Below, one piece after another: positions 18,191 through 26,967 of a stretch of 64,000 bases of DNA. A model generated the notes under the pieces. It worked only from the letters and a program-made list of their open reading frames with translations. It was not told where the DNA came from and did not search any database. Every line of letters starts with the position of its first letter. Position 1 is the stretch's first letter. This stretch comes from Oceanobacter sp045430275 (GTDB lineage Bacteria; Pseudomonadota; Gammaproteobacteria; Pseudomonadales; Oceanobacteraceae). A program made the position numbers and the translations under genes. The stretch is from positions 1 through 64,000 of the forward strand of contig JAILXU010000010.1 in NCBI GenBank assembly GCA_045430275.1, written 5' to 3'.

Positions 18191-18922
18191 ATGACACCTT
18201 CTTTTCTGAAAACCACGATTTTTCCAGTCGTCATCGGACTGGGCATGGGACTGGCGAGCCTGACCAGTCTGGCCACCCCACTACCCAACCTCGACAAGCA
18301 GCGCACCGCTGTTCTGATCACCGACCCACAGAATGATTTTCTGCACGAAGACGGCAAACTGTACGGTCTGCTGAAGGACAATCTGAAGAAGCTCGATACC
18401 ATCGACAACATCGAAGAGCTGATGAAAACGGCCAAGAAAACCGGCGTTGCTCTGGCTGTTGATCCGCTGGTCTATACCGCGCTGGATGGCAACTGGGTCA
18501 ACTCCGGTGCCTTGCAGAAACAACTGCTGGAAATGAAAGCCCTGCATCGCAAAAGCCAGAGCAATCAGACGGACTTTGAAGATTCAGGGGCCGACTTCTT
18601 CGCCCGCTACAAACCCTATATTCACGATGGCAAAACCATCATTGCCGCCCCACACAAGATGTACGGCCCGGAAAGCAACGACCTGATCTACCAGTTGCGC
18701 AATCGTGGCATTGATACCGTGGTACTTGGCGGCATGGTTGCCAATTTATGTGTGGACTCGCACATGCGCGCCCTGATGGAAAACGGCTTCAAGGTGTATG
18801 TCGTCAAGGATGCTGTCGGTGCGCCGGGAGAAGATGCCTATAAAGCTGCGCTGGTGAATTACAGCATGATTGCCAATGGCGTCCTGACCACCGCAGAAGC
18901 CACTCGGGCGTTACGACGGTAA
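18191..18922 (+). CDS. Exported isochorismatase-family cysteine hydrolase
   Basis: The isochorismatase fold hydrolyses amides, ureas or vinyl ethers with an Asp-Lys-Cys triad. All three are visible: Asp in VLITDPQNDF, Lys in APHKMYGPESNDL and Cys in GGMVANLCVDSHMRAL. The ATG at 18191 has a GGAG site and opens with a signal peptide (MTPSFLKTTIFPVVIGLGMG, cleavage likely after LTSLA), so the mature enzyme should be periplasmic, which is less usual for this family. The mature part, about 218 residues, is complete. The substrate is unknown. It is followed by a hairpin terminator. Confidence 0.85.
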   Translation: MTPSFLKTTIFPVVIGLGMGLASLTSLATPLPNLDKQRTAVLITDPQNDFLHEDGKLYGLLKDNLKKLDTIDNIEELMKTAKKTGVALAVDPLVYTALDGNWVNSGALQKQLLEMKALHRKSQSNQTDFEDSGADFFARYKPYIHDGKTIIAAPHKMYGPESNDLIYQLRNRGIDTVVLGGMVANLCVDSHMRALMENGFKVYVVKDAVGAPGEDAYKAALVNYSMIANGVLTTAEATRALRR

Positions 18923-18953
18923 TACGCAGGGTTGCCGCGATCATTGATGAGAA

Positions 18954-18983
18954 AACAGCCCGCAGACAAGCAGGCGGGCTGTT
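18954..18983 (+). terminator. Hairpin terminator after the isochorismatase-family gene
   Basis: A perfect 10-bp GC-rich stem (18954-18963 with 18974-18983) and a 10-nt loop lie 31 bp after the stop codon. The T tract is poor (GTTGCACTCG), so it may act with Rho or simply protect the 3' end. Confidence 0.6.
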
Positions 18984-19162
18984 GCACTCGCTCCCCCAGA
19001 AAAAGTTGCTCGTTTCCCCAACGCTTGATAACGTAAGAACATGAGTATTAATTTTTCATTACATCAATCAAACCTTCAATAGAAACAATCCCAAAACCTC
19101 TACCCTATCAACCTTTAAAAAATGCGAAATAATTTTAAACACAATCTAGCAAGGAGGCTAAA

Positions 19163-20029
19163 ATGCTCAAAATCAACCAACCCTTCAATTTAAAAAAACC
19201 ATCCACCAGAAAGAAATTCATCAGAGATATCATTTGGGGTGGAGAAAAAAGAGAGGCAAAAAAAACAATCTATCTAGGAGTGATTTTAATTTTAGTCTTT
19301 GGTGCATATCCAGCTTACTTTTATCTTGCATTAGGTTTTGACTGGTCAAAAGACCCACAAGATTGGGGTAAATTTGGCGCATATACTGGAGGTGTTCTCG
19401 GCCCAATACTGAGCTTTTATTCAATTTACTTACTATTGGAAAACATCAAAAGAGACAGGAAAATCAGAGGTGATGACTTAGAAAAAGAAAGGCTATTACT
19501 GCAAATGGAACTTGCCCAAAAATCTTTCAACGAACTAAATAACGATCTTGTTAATATCGCAAAAGAACCGTTATTCAAAAGCCAACATTTAGATATGAAA
19601 ACTGATAGATACCCAAGTAAATACAGCCTCAACGATATGATTTTATTCCATAGAGACATAGGATATTCTAGCGGAATCTATCTTTCCCTTGAAGAAAGTG
19701 AATTATTCCTTGTCAACCTAAACAAACTAACATCTATAATTTCAAGACTATTACAAATCAACAAAGTACTTGCAGAGTGTTCGTCAAGTTTAAAAGTAGT
19801 CCGATTTAAAGGAAGCGACATAACAATTGACGATGTAATTATAATTGGGGCAGCAATCAAAATCACAGCCAAATCTAAAGAAAACGGATCTGAATTTCAC
19901 ATAAACTTATATTCACACATCCACTCTCGCACAGAATTTAGAAGAATGAGAAAATTCTTAATAAAAGGTCAAAGGAGATCCTTATTTAAAGTACTAAAAC
20001 AAACTAACTCAGATCAAATCCATTGGTAG
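19163..20029 (+). CDS. Two-helix membrane protein resembling putative phage abortive infection (AbiC-like) proteins
   Basis: The 288-residue protein has two N-terminal membrane helices (about 35-57 and 70-93), a charged coiled-coil segment (about 95-130) and a soluble Lys/Ser-rich C-terminal half. The second helix reads DWGKFGAYTGGVLGPILSFY. In my recollection the W-G-x-F-G-x-x-x-G-G-x-L-x-P-I-L-x-F pattern with a following coiled coil is the hallmark of the putative phage abortive infection family (putAbiC). The C-terminal half is not recognised. A strong AAGGAGG site lies 5 bases before the ATG. Codon use is markedly AT-rich compared with every neighbour, which points to recent acquisition. 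No partner defence gene is adjacent. Another membrane-sensor role is possible. Confidence 0.6.
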   Translation: MLKINQPFNLKKPSTRKKFIRDIIWGGEKREAKKTIYLGVILILVFGAYPAYFYLALGFDWSKDPQDWGKFGAYTGGVLGPILSFYSIYLLLENIKRDRKIRGDDLEKERLLLQMELAQKSFNELNNDLVNIAKEPLFKSQHLDMKTDRYPSKYSLNDMILFHRDIGYSSGIYLSLEESELFLVNLNKLTSIISRLLQINKVLAECSSSLKVVRFKGSDITIDDVIIIGAAIKITAKSKENGSEFHINLYSHIHSRTEFRRMRKFLIKGQRRSLFKVLKQTNSDQIHW

Positions 20030-20414
20030 AGAAATAAACCATTTATTACCAACCAGGTTGTACTATTTCAGCCTCACAACTCCAACACATCAATTTTACC
20101 AGATATTCAAACAGGCGGCCGATAGAATGCCATCTATATTCGTGGGCAAGCCCACTCCTACATGGATAGCCATCCAATTTAAAGCATTGCTGTTAAACTG
20201 ATAAATAAGACAAGGTTTTAAATACAGGGCGCTACTCTTTTCCCTTGAAGCCTAACAATACATAAAAATGAGTTTTCAGCAGCCAGATCATTCCCGTTTT
20301 TCTACGTTCTGTTCCATACTACCGCCTGTTACGTAACGCGCTTCCATGCTCTGTGCGTGCTGGCAGACCTGAACCGGGTGATGCGTCGCCCCTGTGTATG
20401 GATTTTGTATTCTC
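20030..20414. other. Intergenic stretch after the AT-rich islet
   Basis: No gene is supported here. AT-rich sequence continues to about 20135, where a REP-like hairpin lies. A 10-bp palindrome GTTACGTAAC sits at 20328-20336/7, about 80 bp before the GGDEF-EAL start, and could be an operator. No clear promoter boxes were found. Confidence 0.5.
20137..20163. repeat. REP-like palindromic element
   Basis: The core GTGGGCAAGCCCAC (20142-20155) is a perfect stem with a short loop. Read on the minus strand it is flanked by CATGTAGGA..., so the whole closely resembles the GTAGGAG-CGGGCTTGCCCG repeats scattered through Pseudomonas genomes. Only one copy is visible in this window, so membership in a repeat family is inferred from resemblance. 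It sits near the downstream edge of the AT-rich islet. Confidence 0.5.
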
Positions 20415-23186
20415 ATGCCCTGCTCTCTCAAGTGCCGCCTGATTCTATTGCTGGTGATTGTCGCCCTTCCGGGGATTCTGGTGATTTATCAGCACGCCCG
20501 CGCCGAGCGCGAAAGCATTATTGAACAAATCAGCCAGCAGGCCCGCCAATACACTCATCAGATTGCCTTGCGCCAGCGCGATATTATTCACGATGTTCGC
20601 AACTATCTGGAACAACTCTCACACCAGCCTGCAGTACAACGCCCAGCCAGCCAGGCATGCAGTGATTTTCTGGCGTCCATTCTGAAGCTGGACACCACGT
20701 TTATTAATCTTGGCGTGCCAGATGCCAACGGCGAATTGCGTTGCAATGCACTTCCCATAAGCGAACGCATCAATGTCGCCGATCGAAAATACATTCAGAC
20801 GGCTATCCGGCAACAGCGCTTCAGCATGAGCAGCCTGCTGTATGATCGCGCGACTCATACCACCAGCGTCAACTTTGCTTACCCGGTGTATTCACCTGAC
20901 AGCCATGAGGTTGCTGGCACAGCGGTGGCGGTAGTGTCTCTGAACTGGTGGAGCAGCCAGTTGGCCACACTGGAGTTACCACCCGGAAGCATCGCTATCA
21001 TCACGGATATGAACGATTCAGTCGTCGCAGCTTACCCACCTGATGAAGAAGTTCTGGGCCAGTCAGCTCGGCAGTTCGGCTTCCAGGGCATGGCACCGGA
21101 TTTTCAGGATTTGACCACCGAGCGAGTAACTGACAATCGGAATATACAGCGGCTGTTTGCCCATGCTCGTCTGTACGAACCACCCAACAGCAAGCCAGTC
21201 ACCATCAGTATTGGCTTGCCCATCGATGCCGCCATTGCACAGGCACAGGCACACTTTATAGATCTGTTGTTGCTGTACGGCCTGGTGATGGTTCTCCTCG
21301 CCCTGATTGTCACCCGTGGCGTCACCGTCAGTGTGTTGCAGCCATTGACCCGTCTCACCGAAGCCACCCGCCAGTTTGAACGCGGCCAGATTGACTTCCG
21401 GCAAACACCCAACGGTGTCACCGAGCTGCGCGCACTGGAGCAACGCTTTCTGAATATGGCGACCACTCGCCTGCAGGCCGAACAAACCATTCATCAACAC
21501 CATGAGGAACTGACAGCAGTCTTTAACTCCCTGCCCGATTTGTATTTTCGGGTAGATAATCATGGGAAAATTCTGGACTATCGCGGCGCGCCCGAAACAG
21601 AGCTGTATTTGTCTCCCGGTGAGTTTCTGCAACGTTCCATCACCAACCTGATGCCCGACAATATTCACCAAAGTTTCAAGCAGCACCTGGCCCGGCATCT
21701 GCAAACCGGCAAGATCACCCACTGGCAATACCAGCTCAGAATCGGCCAGCGTCTGCGCAGTTACGAAGCCCGGCTGAACCGGATTCAGGGCACCGAGCAC
21801 TTTGCCATTGTGATTCGGGACATCACTCAACAAAAAGAAGCCGATGAACTGATCTGGCATCAAGCCCACTTTGACAGCCTGACCCAACTGCCCAATCGCA
21901 GCATGCTGTACGATCAACTGGTCAAGGAAGTACGCCGCTCCAAACGCAAACACCGCACTCTGGCCGTGTTGTTTATCGATCTGGACCACTTCAAGGAAGT
22001 AAACGACTCACTCGGACACGACCTTGGGGATCAGTTACTGATCGAGGCAGCCCAACGGCTGCGAACATGTTTACGGAAAGAAGATACGCTGGCACGTCAG
22101 GGCGGCGATGAATTCACCCTGCTGCTGCCCGACCTGGAACGCCTGAGCAGCGTCGAGAACATCAGTCAACGCATCCTGACCAGCATTGCCCAGCCATTTC
22201 AGCTTGGCGAACAGCGCGCGTACGTCACCGCCAGCATTGGCATTGCGCTGTATCCTGACGATGCCCAGACACCGGAAGAATTATTGCGAGCCGCCGACCA
22301 GGCGATGTACGCCGCCAAAGCCAATGGCAAAAATTGTCACCACTATTTCACCGCCGCCATGCAGCAACAGGCAGTCAGACGCGTCAGAATCATTAACGAT
22401 CTGCACAATGCGCTGGAGGCTCGGCAATTCCTGCTGCATTACCAGCCGGTGGTGGATCTTGAACACGGCAAGGTCATCAAGCTGGAAGCTCTGATTCGCT
22501 GGCAACACCCGCAGTCTGGCCTGATCAGCCCCGGAGTGTTTATCCCACTGGCGGAAGAAACCCGCCTGATTCACGGCATCGGCCATTGGGTATTCCAGCA
22601 GGTGCTGCGAGATTTACCCCGAATACAGAAACACTTCGGTGCCCATATTCAGATCAGCTTCAATGTTTCACCCGTCCAGTTCAGTGGCCCGGACAACCCG
22701 CTCAGTTTCTGGTCAGAAACCCTGCGGCAACAAAACATTGATGGCTCGAATTTGATTGTAGAAATCACCGAAGGCGTGATGATGGAAAGTTCGGAACAGA
22801 TTCGGCAGCAACTGGCCGAGCTACAACGCGCCGGGCTGCAACTCGCCCTGGACGATTTTGGTACCGGCTTTTCGTCCCTGTCTTACATCCACCAGTACCA
22901 GATTGATTTTCTCAAGATTGACCGCTCGTTTGTTGCCAACCTGACACCCGAATCGGATGCCTATGCGCTGTGTCAGGCCATCACGGTGATGGCCCAAAAA
23001 CTCGGCATTCGAGTGATTGCCGAAGGCATCGAAACGCAACCGCAAGCGGCACTGTTGCGTCAGATTCATTGCGATTTCGGCCAGGGTTTTGGCTTCGCCA
23101 AACCCATGCCGTTACACCAGTTGTTGGCCTTGCCGAATTATTTGAACGAGCCAGAGGCCGACAATAACGTGTTGAGCAGGGTCTGA
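20415..23186 (+). CDS. Membrane sensor with Cache-like, HAMP, PAS, GGDEF and EAL domains
   Basis: This protein is predicted to make and/or degrade cyclic di-GMP in response to an outside signal. From the ATG at 20415 (923 residues) it has a first membrane helix (about 6-25), a periplasmic Cache-like sensor, a second helix (about 285-305), HAMP, a PAS-like domain (about 365-480), GGDEF and EAL. The cyclase site is the canonical RQGGDEF, with an RKED inhibitory I-site five residues upstream. The EAL part has KLEALIRW, LDDFGTGFSSL and EGIETQ. Both catalytic sites thus look intact. A GTG at 20394 is an alternative start. The 3' end overlaps the convergent next gene by 49 bp. Confidence 0.92.
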   Translation: MPCSLKCRLILLLVIVALPGILVIYQHARAERESIIEQISQQARQYTHQIALRQRDIIHDVRNYLEQLSHQPAVQRPASQACSDFLASILKLDTTFINLGVPDANGELRCNALPISERINVADRKYIQTAIRQQRFSMSSLLYDRATHTTSVNFAYPVYSPDSHEVAGTAVAVVSLNWWSSQLATLELPPGSIAIITDMNDSVVAAYPPDEEVLGQSARQFGFQGMAPDFQDLTTERVTDNRNIQRLFAHARLYEPPNSKPVTISIGLPIDAAIAQAQAHFIDLLLLYGLVMVLLALIVTRGVTVSVLQPLTRLTEATRQFERGQIDFRQTPNGVTELRALEQRFLNMATTRLQAEQTIHQHHEELTAVFNSLPDLYFRVDNHGKILDYRGAPETELYLSPGEFLQRSITNLMPDNIHQSFKQHLARHLQTGKITHWQYQLRIGQRLRSYEARLNRIQGTEHFAIVIRDITQQKEADELIWHQAHFDSLTQLPNRSMLYDQLVKEVRRSKRKHRTLAVLFIDLDHFKEVNDSLGHDLGDQLLIEAAQRLRTCLRKEDTLARQGGDEFTLLLPDLERLSSVENISQRILTSIAQPFQLGEQRAYVTASIGIALYPDDAQTPEELLRAADQAMYAAKANGKNCHHYFTAAMQQQAVRRVRIINDLHNALEARQFLLHYQPVVDLEHGKVIKLEALIRWQHPQSGLISPGVFIPLAEETRLIHGIGHWVFQQVLRDLPRIQKHFGAHIQISFNVSPVQFSGPDNPLSFWSETLRQQNIDGSNLIVEITEGVMMESSEQIRQQLAELQRAGLQLALDDFGTGFSSLSYIHQYQIDFLKIDRSFVANLTPESDAYALCQAITVMAQKLGIRVIAEGIETQPQAALLRQIHCDFGQGFGFAKPMPLHQLLALPNYLNEPEADNNVLSRV

Positions 23187-23680
23187 TACCCCTCTGCCGA
23201 CGCCGCCTTGCGTTCTGCCACCATCAAGGTAGCGCGATTATCGAACACTTCCAGCAGCAGCAAATCGTCCTGTAGCGCCTCCAGCAGTGGCAGAACCTGA
23301 TCAGCCACCGCCTGATTGGCCTGATGCCAGGCCGGAGTTTCCCGCTCCAGCCCTTTCGCTGGCCAGTCGTGCCAGGCCAGCCCTTCTGGCAAGCCATCGG
23401 TTTCCCAGCCGGGCTGTCCAACCAGTCGGAATTTCAGACCATCGCCCTGCTTGTCTGAGTGCTTCAGTGGGCGCATCAGCGTATAGGACGTCGCCGTAAT
23501 ATCATCCCGCACACCGGTTTTGGCCGCATCGACCTTGAACGTTTGCTGGCGCACCTGCAGCCCCAGCTTGATCGCATCCAGACGCAAGTTGGCCAGGCGC
23601 GTATCCCGAGGACTGGGCTTGAGCCAGTACACCGACCCGAAAATCACCAATCCGGCAAAAACAAAAATCAGCCAGGTCAT
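23138..23680 (-). CDS. Small membrane-anchored protein of unknown function
   Basis: I do not recognise the family. The 180-residue protein starts with one membrane helix (residues 2-20, MTWLIFVFAGLVIFGSVYW) followed by a soluble part. The soluble part begins KPSPRDTRLANLRLDAIKLGLQVR, has several Trp residues in the middle (GWETDG, WHDWPAKG, AWHQAN) and ends in a helical region. Its start overlaps the uup stop in an ATGA arrangement, so the two are translationally coupled. Its 3' end lies 49 bp inside the convergent GGDEF-EAL gene. The link to uup suggests a conserved pair, but function is open. Confidence 0.7.
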   Translation of the reverse strand: MTWLIFVFAGLVIFGSVYWLKPSPRDTRLANLRLDAIKLGLQVRQQTFKVDAAKTGVRDDITATSYTLMRPLKHSDKQGDGLKFRLVGQPGWETDGLPEGLAWHDWPAKGLERETPAWHQANQAVADQVLPLLEALQDDLLLLEVFDNRATLMVAERKAASAEGYQTLLNTLLSASGSFK

Positions 23681-25578
23681 GACGCCATGTCCTCCAGCTC
23701 CATCCAGCGCTCTTCCAGTGCTTCCAGCTTTTCTTCCAGCGCCGCCTGCTGAGCCAGCACGTTCTGTACGGTTTCCTGATTACCGGCGTAAAAATCCGGG
23801 GCGTTGGATTGCTCGGCCAGCGCATCACGCTGCGCTTCTACTTCGGCAATCTGATCCGGCAAGGCGTCCAGCTCTCGCTGCAGCTTGTACGACAGCTTTT
23901 TGGCGGGGGGTTTTGGTTCAGCGGCGGGAGTGGTCGATGCCGGTTTGGCGGTCGATTTATTCGCCGGTTGCGGCACCGCCTGACGGGCGGCCTGGGCTTG
24001 CAGGCGTTCTTGCCAATCGGAATAGCCACCGACCTGCTCGTCGATCTTGCCTTCACCTTCAAACACCCACAGGTGTGTGACCACATTATCGAGGAATTCC
24101 CGGTCGTGACTCACCAGCAGCAAGGTGCCCTGATATTCCATCAGGCGTTCTTCCAGCAGCTCCAGGGTTTCCACATCCAGGTCGTTGGTCGGCTCATCCA
24201 TCACCAGCAAGTTACAGGGCTTGAGGAACAGTTTGGCCAGTAACACCCGGTTGCGCTCGCCGCCCGACAGGGCTTTTACCGGCGTCCGGGCACGCACGGC
24301 TGGAAACAGGAAGTCGCCCAGATAGCCGATCACATGGCGGCTCTGGCCATTCACTTCGACGTGATCCTTGCCATCCGCCACGTTGTCCGCAATCGACTTG
24401 TCATCGTCCAGCATATGGCGCGACTGATCGAAATACGCAACGTCCAGCTTGGTGCCAGTTTTCATCGAACCTGACTGCGGTTCCATCGTGCCCAGCAACA
24501 GTTTCAGCAAGGTACTTTTGCCGACCCCGTTAGGGCCAACCAGACCAATGCGATCACCGCGCTGAACAATGGTGGAGAAGTCGTCAACCTGAGGCTGATC
24601 CTTCCAGGAGTAGCTGACATTCTTCAGTTCAAAGACCTGCTTGCCAGAGGACTCTGCGCTGCCCATGTTGATGTTGGCAGAACCCTGACGTTCGCGGCGT
24701 GCCTTGCGATCCTTGCGCATTTCCTTGAGACGTTCGACCCGGCCTTCATTACGGGTACGACGGGCCTTAACCCCTTGGCGAATCCACTTTTCCTCTTCCG
24801 CCAGACGCTTGTCAAACAAGGCATTTTGGGTCGCTTCGTCTTCCAGACGTTTTTCGCGGTATTCAATAAAGCTGTGGTAATCGCCCTGCCAGTTGTACAA
24901 ATGGCCACGATCCAGTTCGACAATCCGCGTGGCCAGGCTTTGCACGAAGGCCCGGTCGTGACTGATGAAGATCAATGCGCCGTTGAATTGCTTCAACTGC
25001 TCTTCCAGCCACTGAATGGTACTGATGTCCATGTGGTTGGTTGGTTCGTCCAGAATCAGCAATTCCGGCTCCACCACCAGCGCTCGGGCCAACATCACCC
25101 GACGTTGCCAACCACCGGACAGCTCGGCAAAACTCTGTTCACCTGGCAGGTTCAGACGCTGGATAATGGCATCCACTTTCTGCTGCCAGCTCCAGCCATC
25201 GTTTGCTTCAATGAGGGTTTGAAGACGCTCCAGCACCGCCATATCCGCATCGGCACCCTTGGCCGTCTCATCATGGTATTGCGCAATGGCATGACCGAGA
25301 TCCCCCAGCCCTTCGGCCACCACGTCGTAGACGGGAATGTCCACGCGAGCGGGCAATTCCTGCTGCAAATTCGACATGCGTAACAAGTCGCGACGCTGCA
25401 CAGCGCCATCGTCCAGCGCCATCTCGCCCAGAATGACTTTCAGCAGAGTGGATTTGCCTTCGCCGTTACGACCCACGATACAAATGCGTTCGCCAGAGTG
25501 GACGTCCAGCTCAACCTTATCGAGCAGAACATGATCACCGAACGCCAGTTCGGCCTGTTTGAGACTCGCTAACACCAT
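23677..25578 (-). CDS. uup: ABC-F family ATPase, Uup type
   Basis: ABC-F proteins act on ribosomes (and Uup affects transposon excision) rather than as transporters. Two ABC domains are present: Walker A GRNGEGKST and GPNGVGKST, signatures LSGGWQRR and LSGGERNR, Walker B LLILDEPTNHMD and LLVMDEPTNDLD. A charged inter-domain linker follows the first domain, and the C-terminal coiled coil (ALEEKLEALEERWMELED) is typical of Uup. The ATG at 25578 gives 633 residues against 635 in E. coli; the frame runs on to 25725 without similarity. It overlaps the small anchored-protein gene by 4 bp. Confidence 0.94.
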   Translation of the reverse strand: MVLASLKQAELAFGDHVLLDKVELDVHSGERICIVGRNGEGKSTLLKVILGEMALDDGAVQRRDLLRMSNLQQELPARVDIPVYDVVAEGLGDLGHAIAQYHDETAKGADADMAVLERLQTLIEANDGWSWQQKVDAIIQRLNLPGEQSFAELSGGWQRRVMLARALVVEPELLILDEPTNHMDISTIQWLEEQLKQFNGALIFISHDRAFVQSLATRIVELDRGHLYNWQGDYHSFIEYREKRLEDEATQNALFDKRLAEEEKWIRQGVKARRTRNEGRVERLKEMRKDRKARRERQGSANINMGSAESSGKQVFELKNVSYSWKDQPQVDDFSTIVQRGDRIGLVGPNGVGKSTLLKLLLGTMEPQSGSMKTGTKLDVAYFDQSRHMLDDDKSIADNVADGKDHVEVNGQSRHVIGYLGDFLFPAVRARTPVKALSGGERNRVLLAKLFLKPCNLLVMDEPTNDLDVETLELLEERLMEYQGTLLLVSHDREFLDNVVTHLWVFEGEGKIDEQVGGYSDWQERLQAQAARQAVPQPANKSTAKPASTTPAAEPKPPAKKLSYKLQRELDALPDQIAEVEAQRDALAEQSNAPDFYAGNQETVQNVLAQQAALEEKLEALEERWMELEDMAS

Positions 25579-25828
25579 AATTACTGTCCAGAAACCAGAG
25601 GCAACCTCAGGTTGCCGATAACAAATCGGGCCAGTGTAGCCAGCCCCGACGGTCTCTGCCAGCGCCGTCACCGTTTTCTCCTGAATCACCTCCAATGCCT
25701 GCGAAACGGTGTTTTGTTCTGTCACTCGAACACAGCATCACTGAATTAACACTTGTAACCCATTTTTAAGTGGTATTTAGTCCCATTTATTCATTGACCA
25801 TCGCTTGCACAGCGCCAGGAAGCACACC

Positions 25829-26965
25829 ATGCCAAACCCGAGTCATTCCTCCCACGTCAGTTATTGGCTGGCCGGTCTTATTGTTCTGACAGTCACAGGA
25901 TGGATGGCCTCTATCTACGTCATGCCACCCTCGCCAGAGCAGGGAGTTCCCAGCCAGCAGCGCACAACCGCCACACAAGCGGTGCCTCAGGTGGCCGTTG
26001 AAACACCCAGATCCCGCGTATTGAATCGCAGTATTGATTTATCCGGTCAATCAGAACCCAACCGCACCGTGGTACTGAAATCAGAGATTCGTGCCCGCGT
26101 GATTGGCCTGCATAAACGCCGGGGCGAAACGGTCAAGCGCGGCGATTTGCTGGTGACGCTGGATCAGCGTGACTGGCCCGACCGGGTGCGACAGGCCAAA
26201 GCCAACCTGCATCAGCGGCAGCTTGAGCAGCAAAGTGTTCAGGCCCTGCGCAAACGAGGACTGGGTAACGATGCCCAGGAAGCTCAGGCCGCGACAACCG
26301 TGGCTAACGCCAGAGCCGAGCTGAAAAATGCAGAGCTGCAACTGGCCGCCAGTGCGATCCGGGCACCGTTTGACGGCATTTTGAACGACCGCTTTGTCGA
26401 GGTTGGCGACTTCCTGCAAGACGGCGCACAGGTGGCTGAAGTCCTCGACCTTGATCCTCTGGTCATTCGTGCCCAACTTCCCGAACAGCAGTTACGCCAC
26501 GCCCGTGTTGGCATGAAAGCCCAGGCTCGCTTCGCCGATGGACACACTGTTGAGGGCCATATTCGTTACGTTTCACGTGCCGCCAATGAATCCACCCGCA
26601 CTTTCCGCCTCGAACTGGAAGTCGCCAACCCTGACCAGCGCGCTCTGGCGTCCGGTGCCAGCGCAAAATTGATGTTGCCACTGGGCGAGCAACGTTTGCA
26701 TCACGTCTCCCCGGCATTACTGGTGCTCGACGATGATGGCCGCATGGGCCTGAAAGCCGTCAACAACCAGCAACACGTGGTCTTTCTGCCTGCGGAACTG
26801 GCCGGAGCCGACCAAACCGGAGCCTGGCTCAGTGGCATTCCCGCCAACGCTCAGATCATCACACGGGGTCAGGGCTATGTTGGTCTGGGCGATACCGTCA
26901 GCATCGCTTCCCAATCGGATGCCAAGTTGCAGAACACGCCTGTGATGGCCAACGAGGAACAATAA
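25829..26965 (+). CDS. RND efflux pump, periplasmic adaptor (membrane fusion protein)
   Basis: This adaptor would link an inner-membrane RND pump to an outer-membrane channel. From the ATG at 25829 (AGGA site upstream) the 378 residues show an N-terminal membrane anchor (about 9-30), a split lipoyl domain (VLKSEIRARVIGLHKRRGETVKRGD ... AIRAPFDGILNDRFVEVGDF, cited in parts), a short helical hairpin between the halves, and beta-barrel and membrane-proximal domains. It is followed 2 bp later by the pump gene. No outer-membrane factor gene is next to them, so a TolC-like protein from elsewhere is probably used. Confidence 0.88.
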   Translation: MPNPSHSSHVSYWLAGLIVLTVTGWMASIYVMPPSPEQGVPSQQRTTATQAVPQVAVETPRSRVLNRSIDLSGQSEPNRTVVLKSEIRARVIGLHKRRGETVKRGDLLVTLDQRDWPDRVRQAKANLHQRQLEQQSVQALRKRGLGNDAQEAQAATTVANARAELKNAELQLAASAIRAPFDGILNDRFVEVGDFLQDGAQVAEVLDLDPLVIRAQLPEQQLRHARVGMKAQARFADGHTVEGHIRYVSRAANESTRTFRLELEVANPDQRALASGASAKLMLPLGEQRLHHVSPALLVLDDDGRMGLKAVNNQQHVVFLPAELAGADQTGAWLSGIPANAQIITRGQGYVGLGDTVSIASQSDAKLQNTPVMANEEQ

Positions 26966-26967
26966 AC

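Noticed and set aside
21063..21989. 308-codon minus-strand frame inside the GGDEF-EAL gene
   Set aside because: It is the antisense shadow of the sensor gene, with Gln/His/Gly-rich composition and no start signals.
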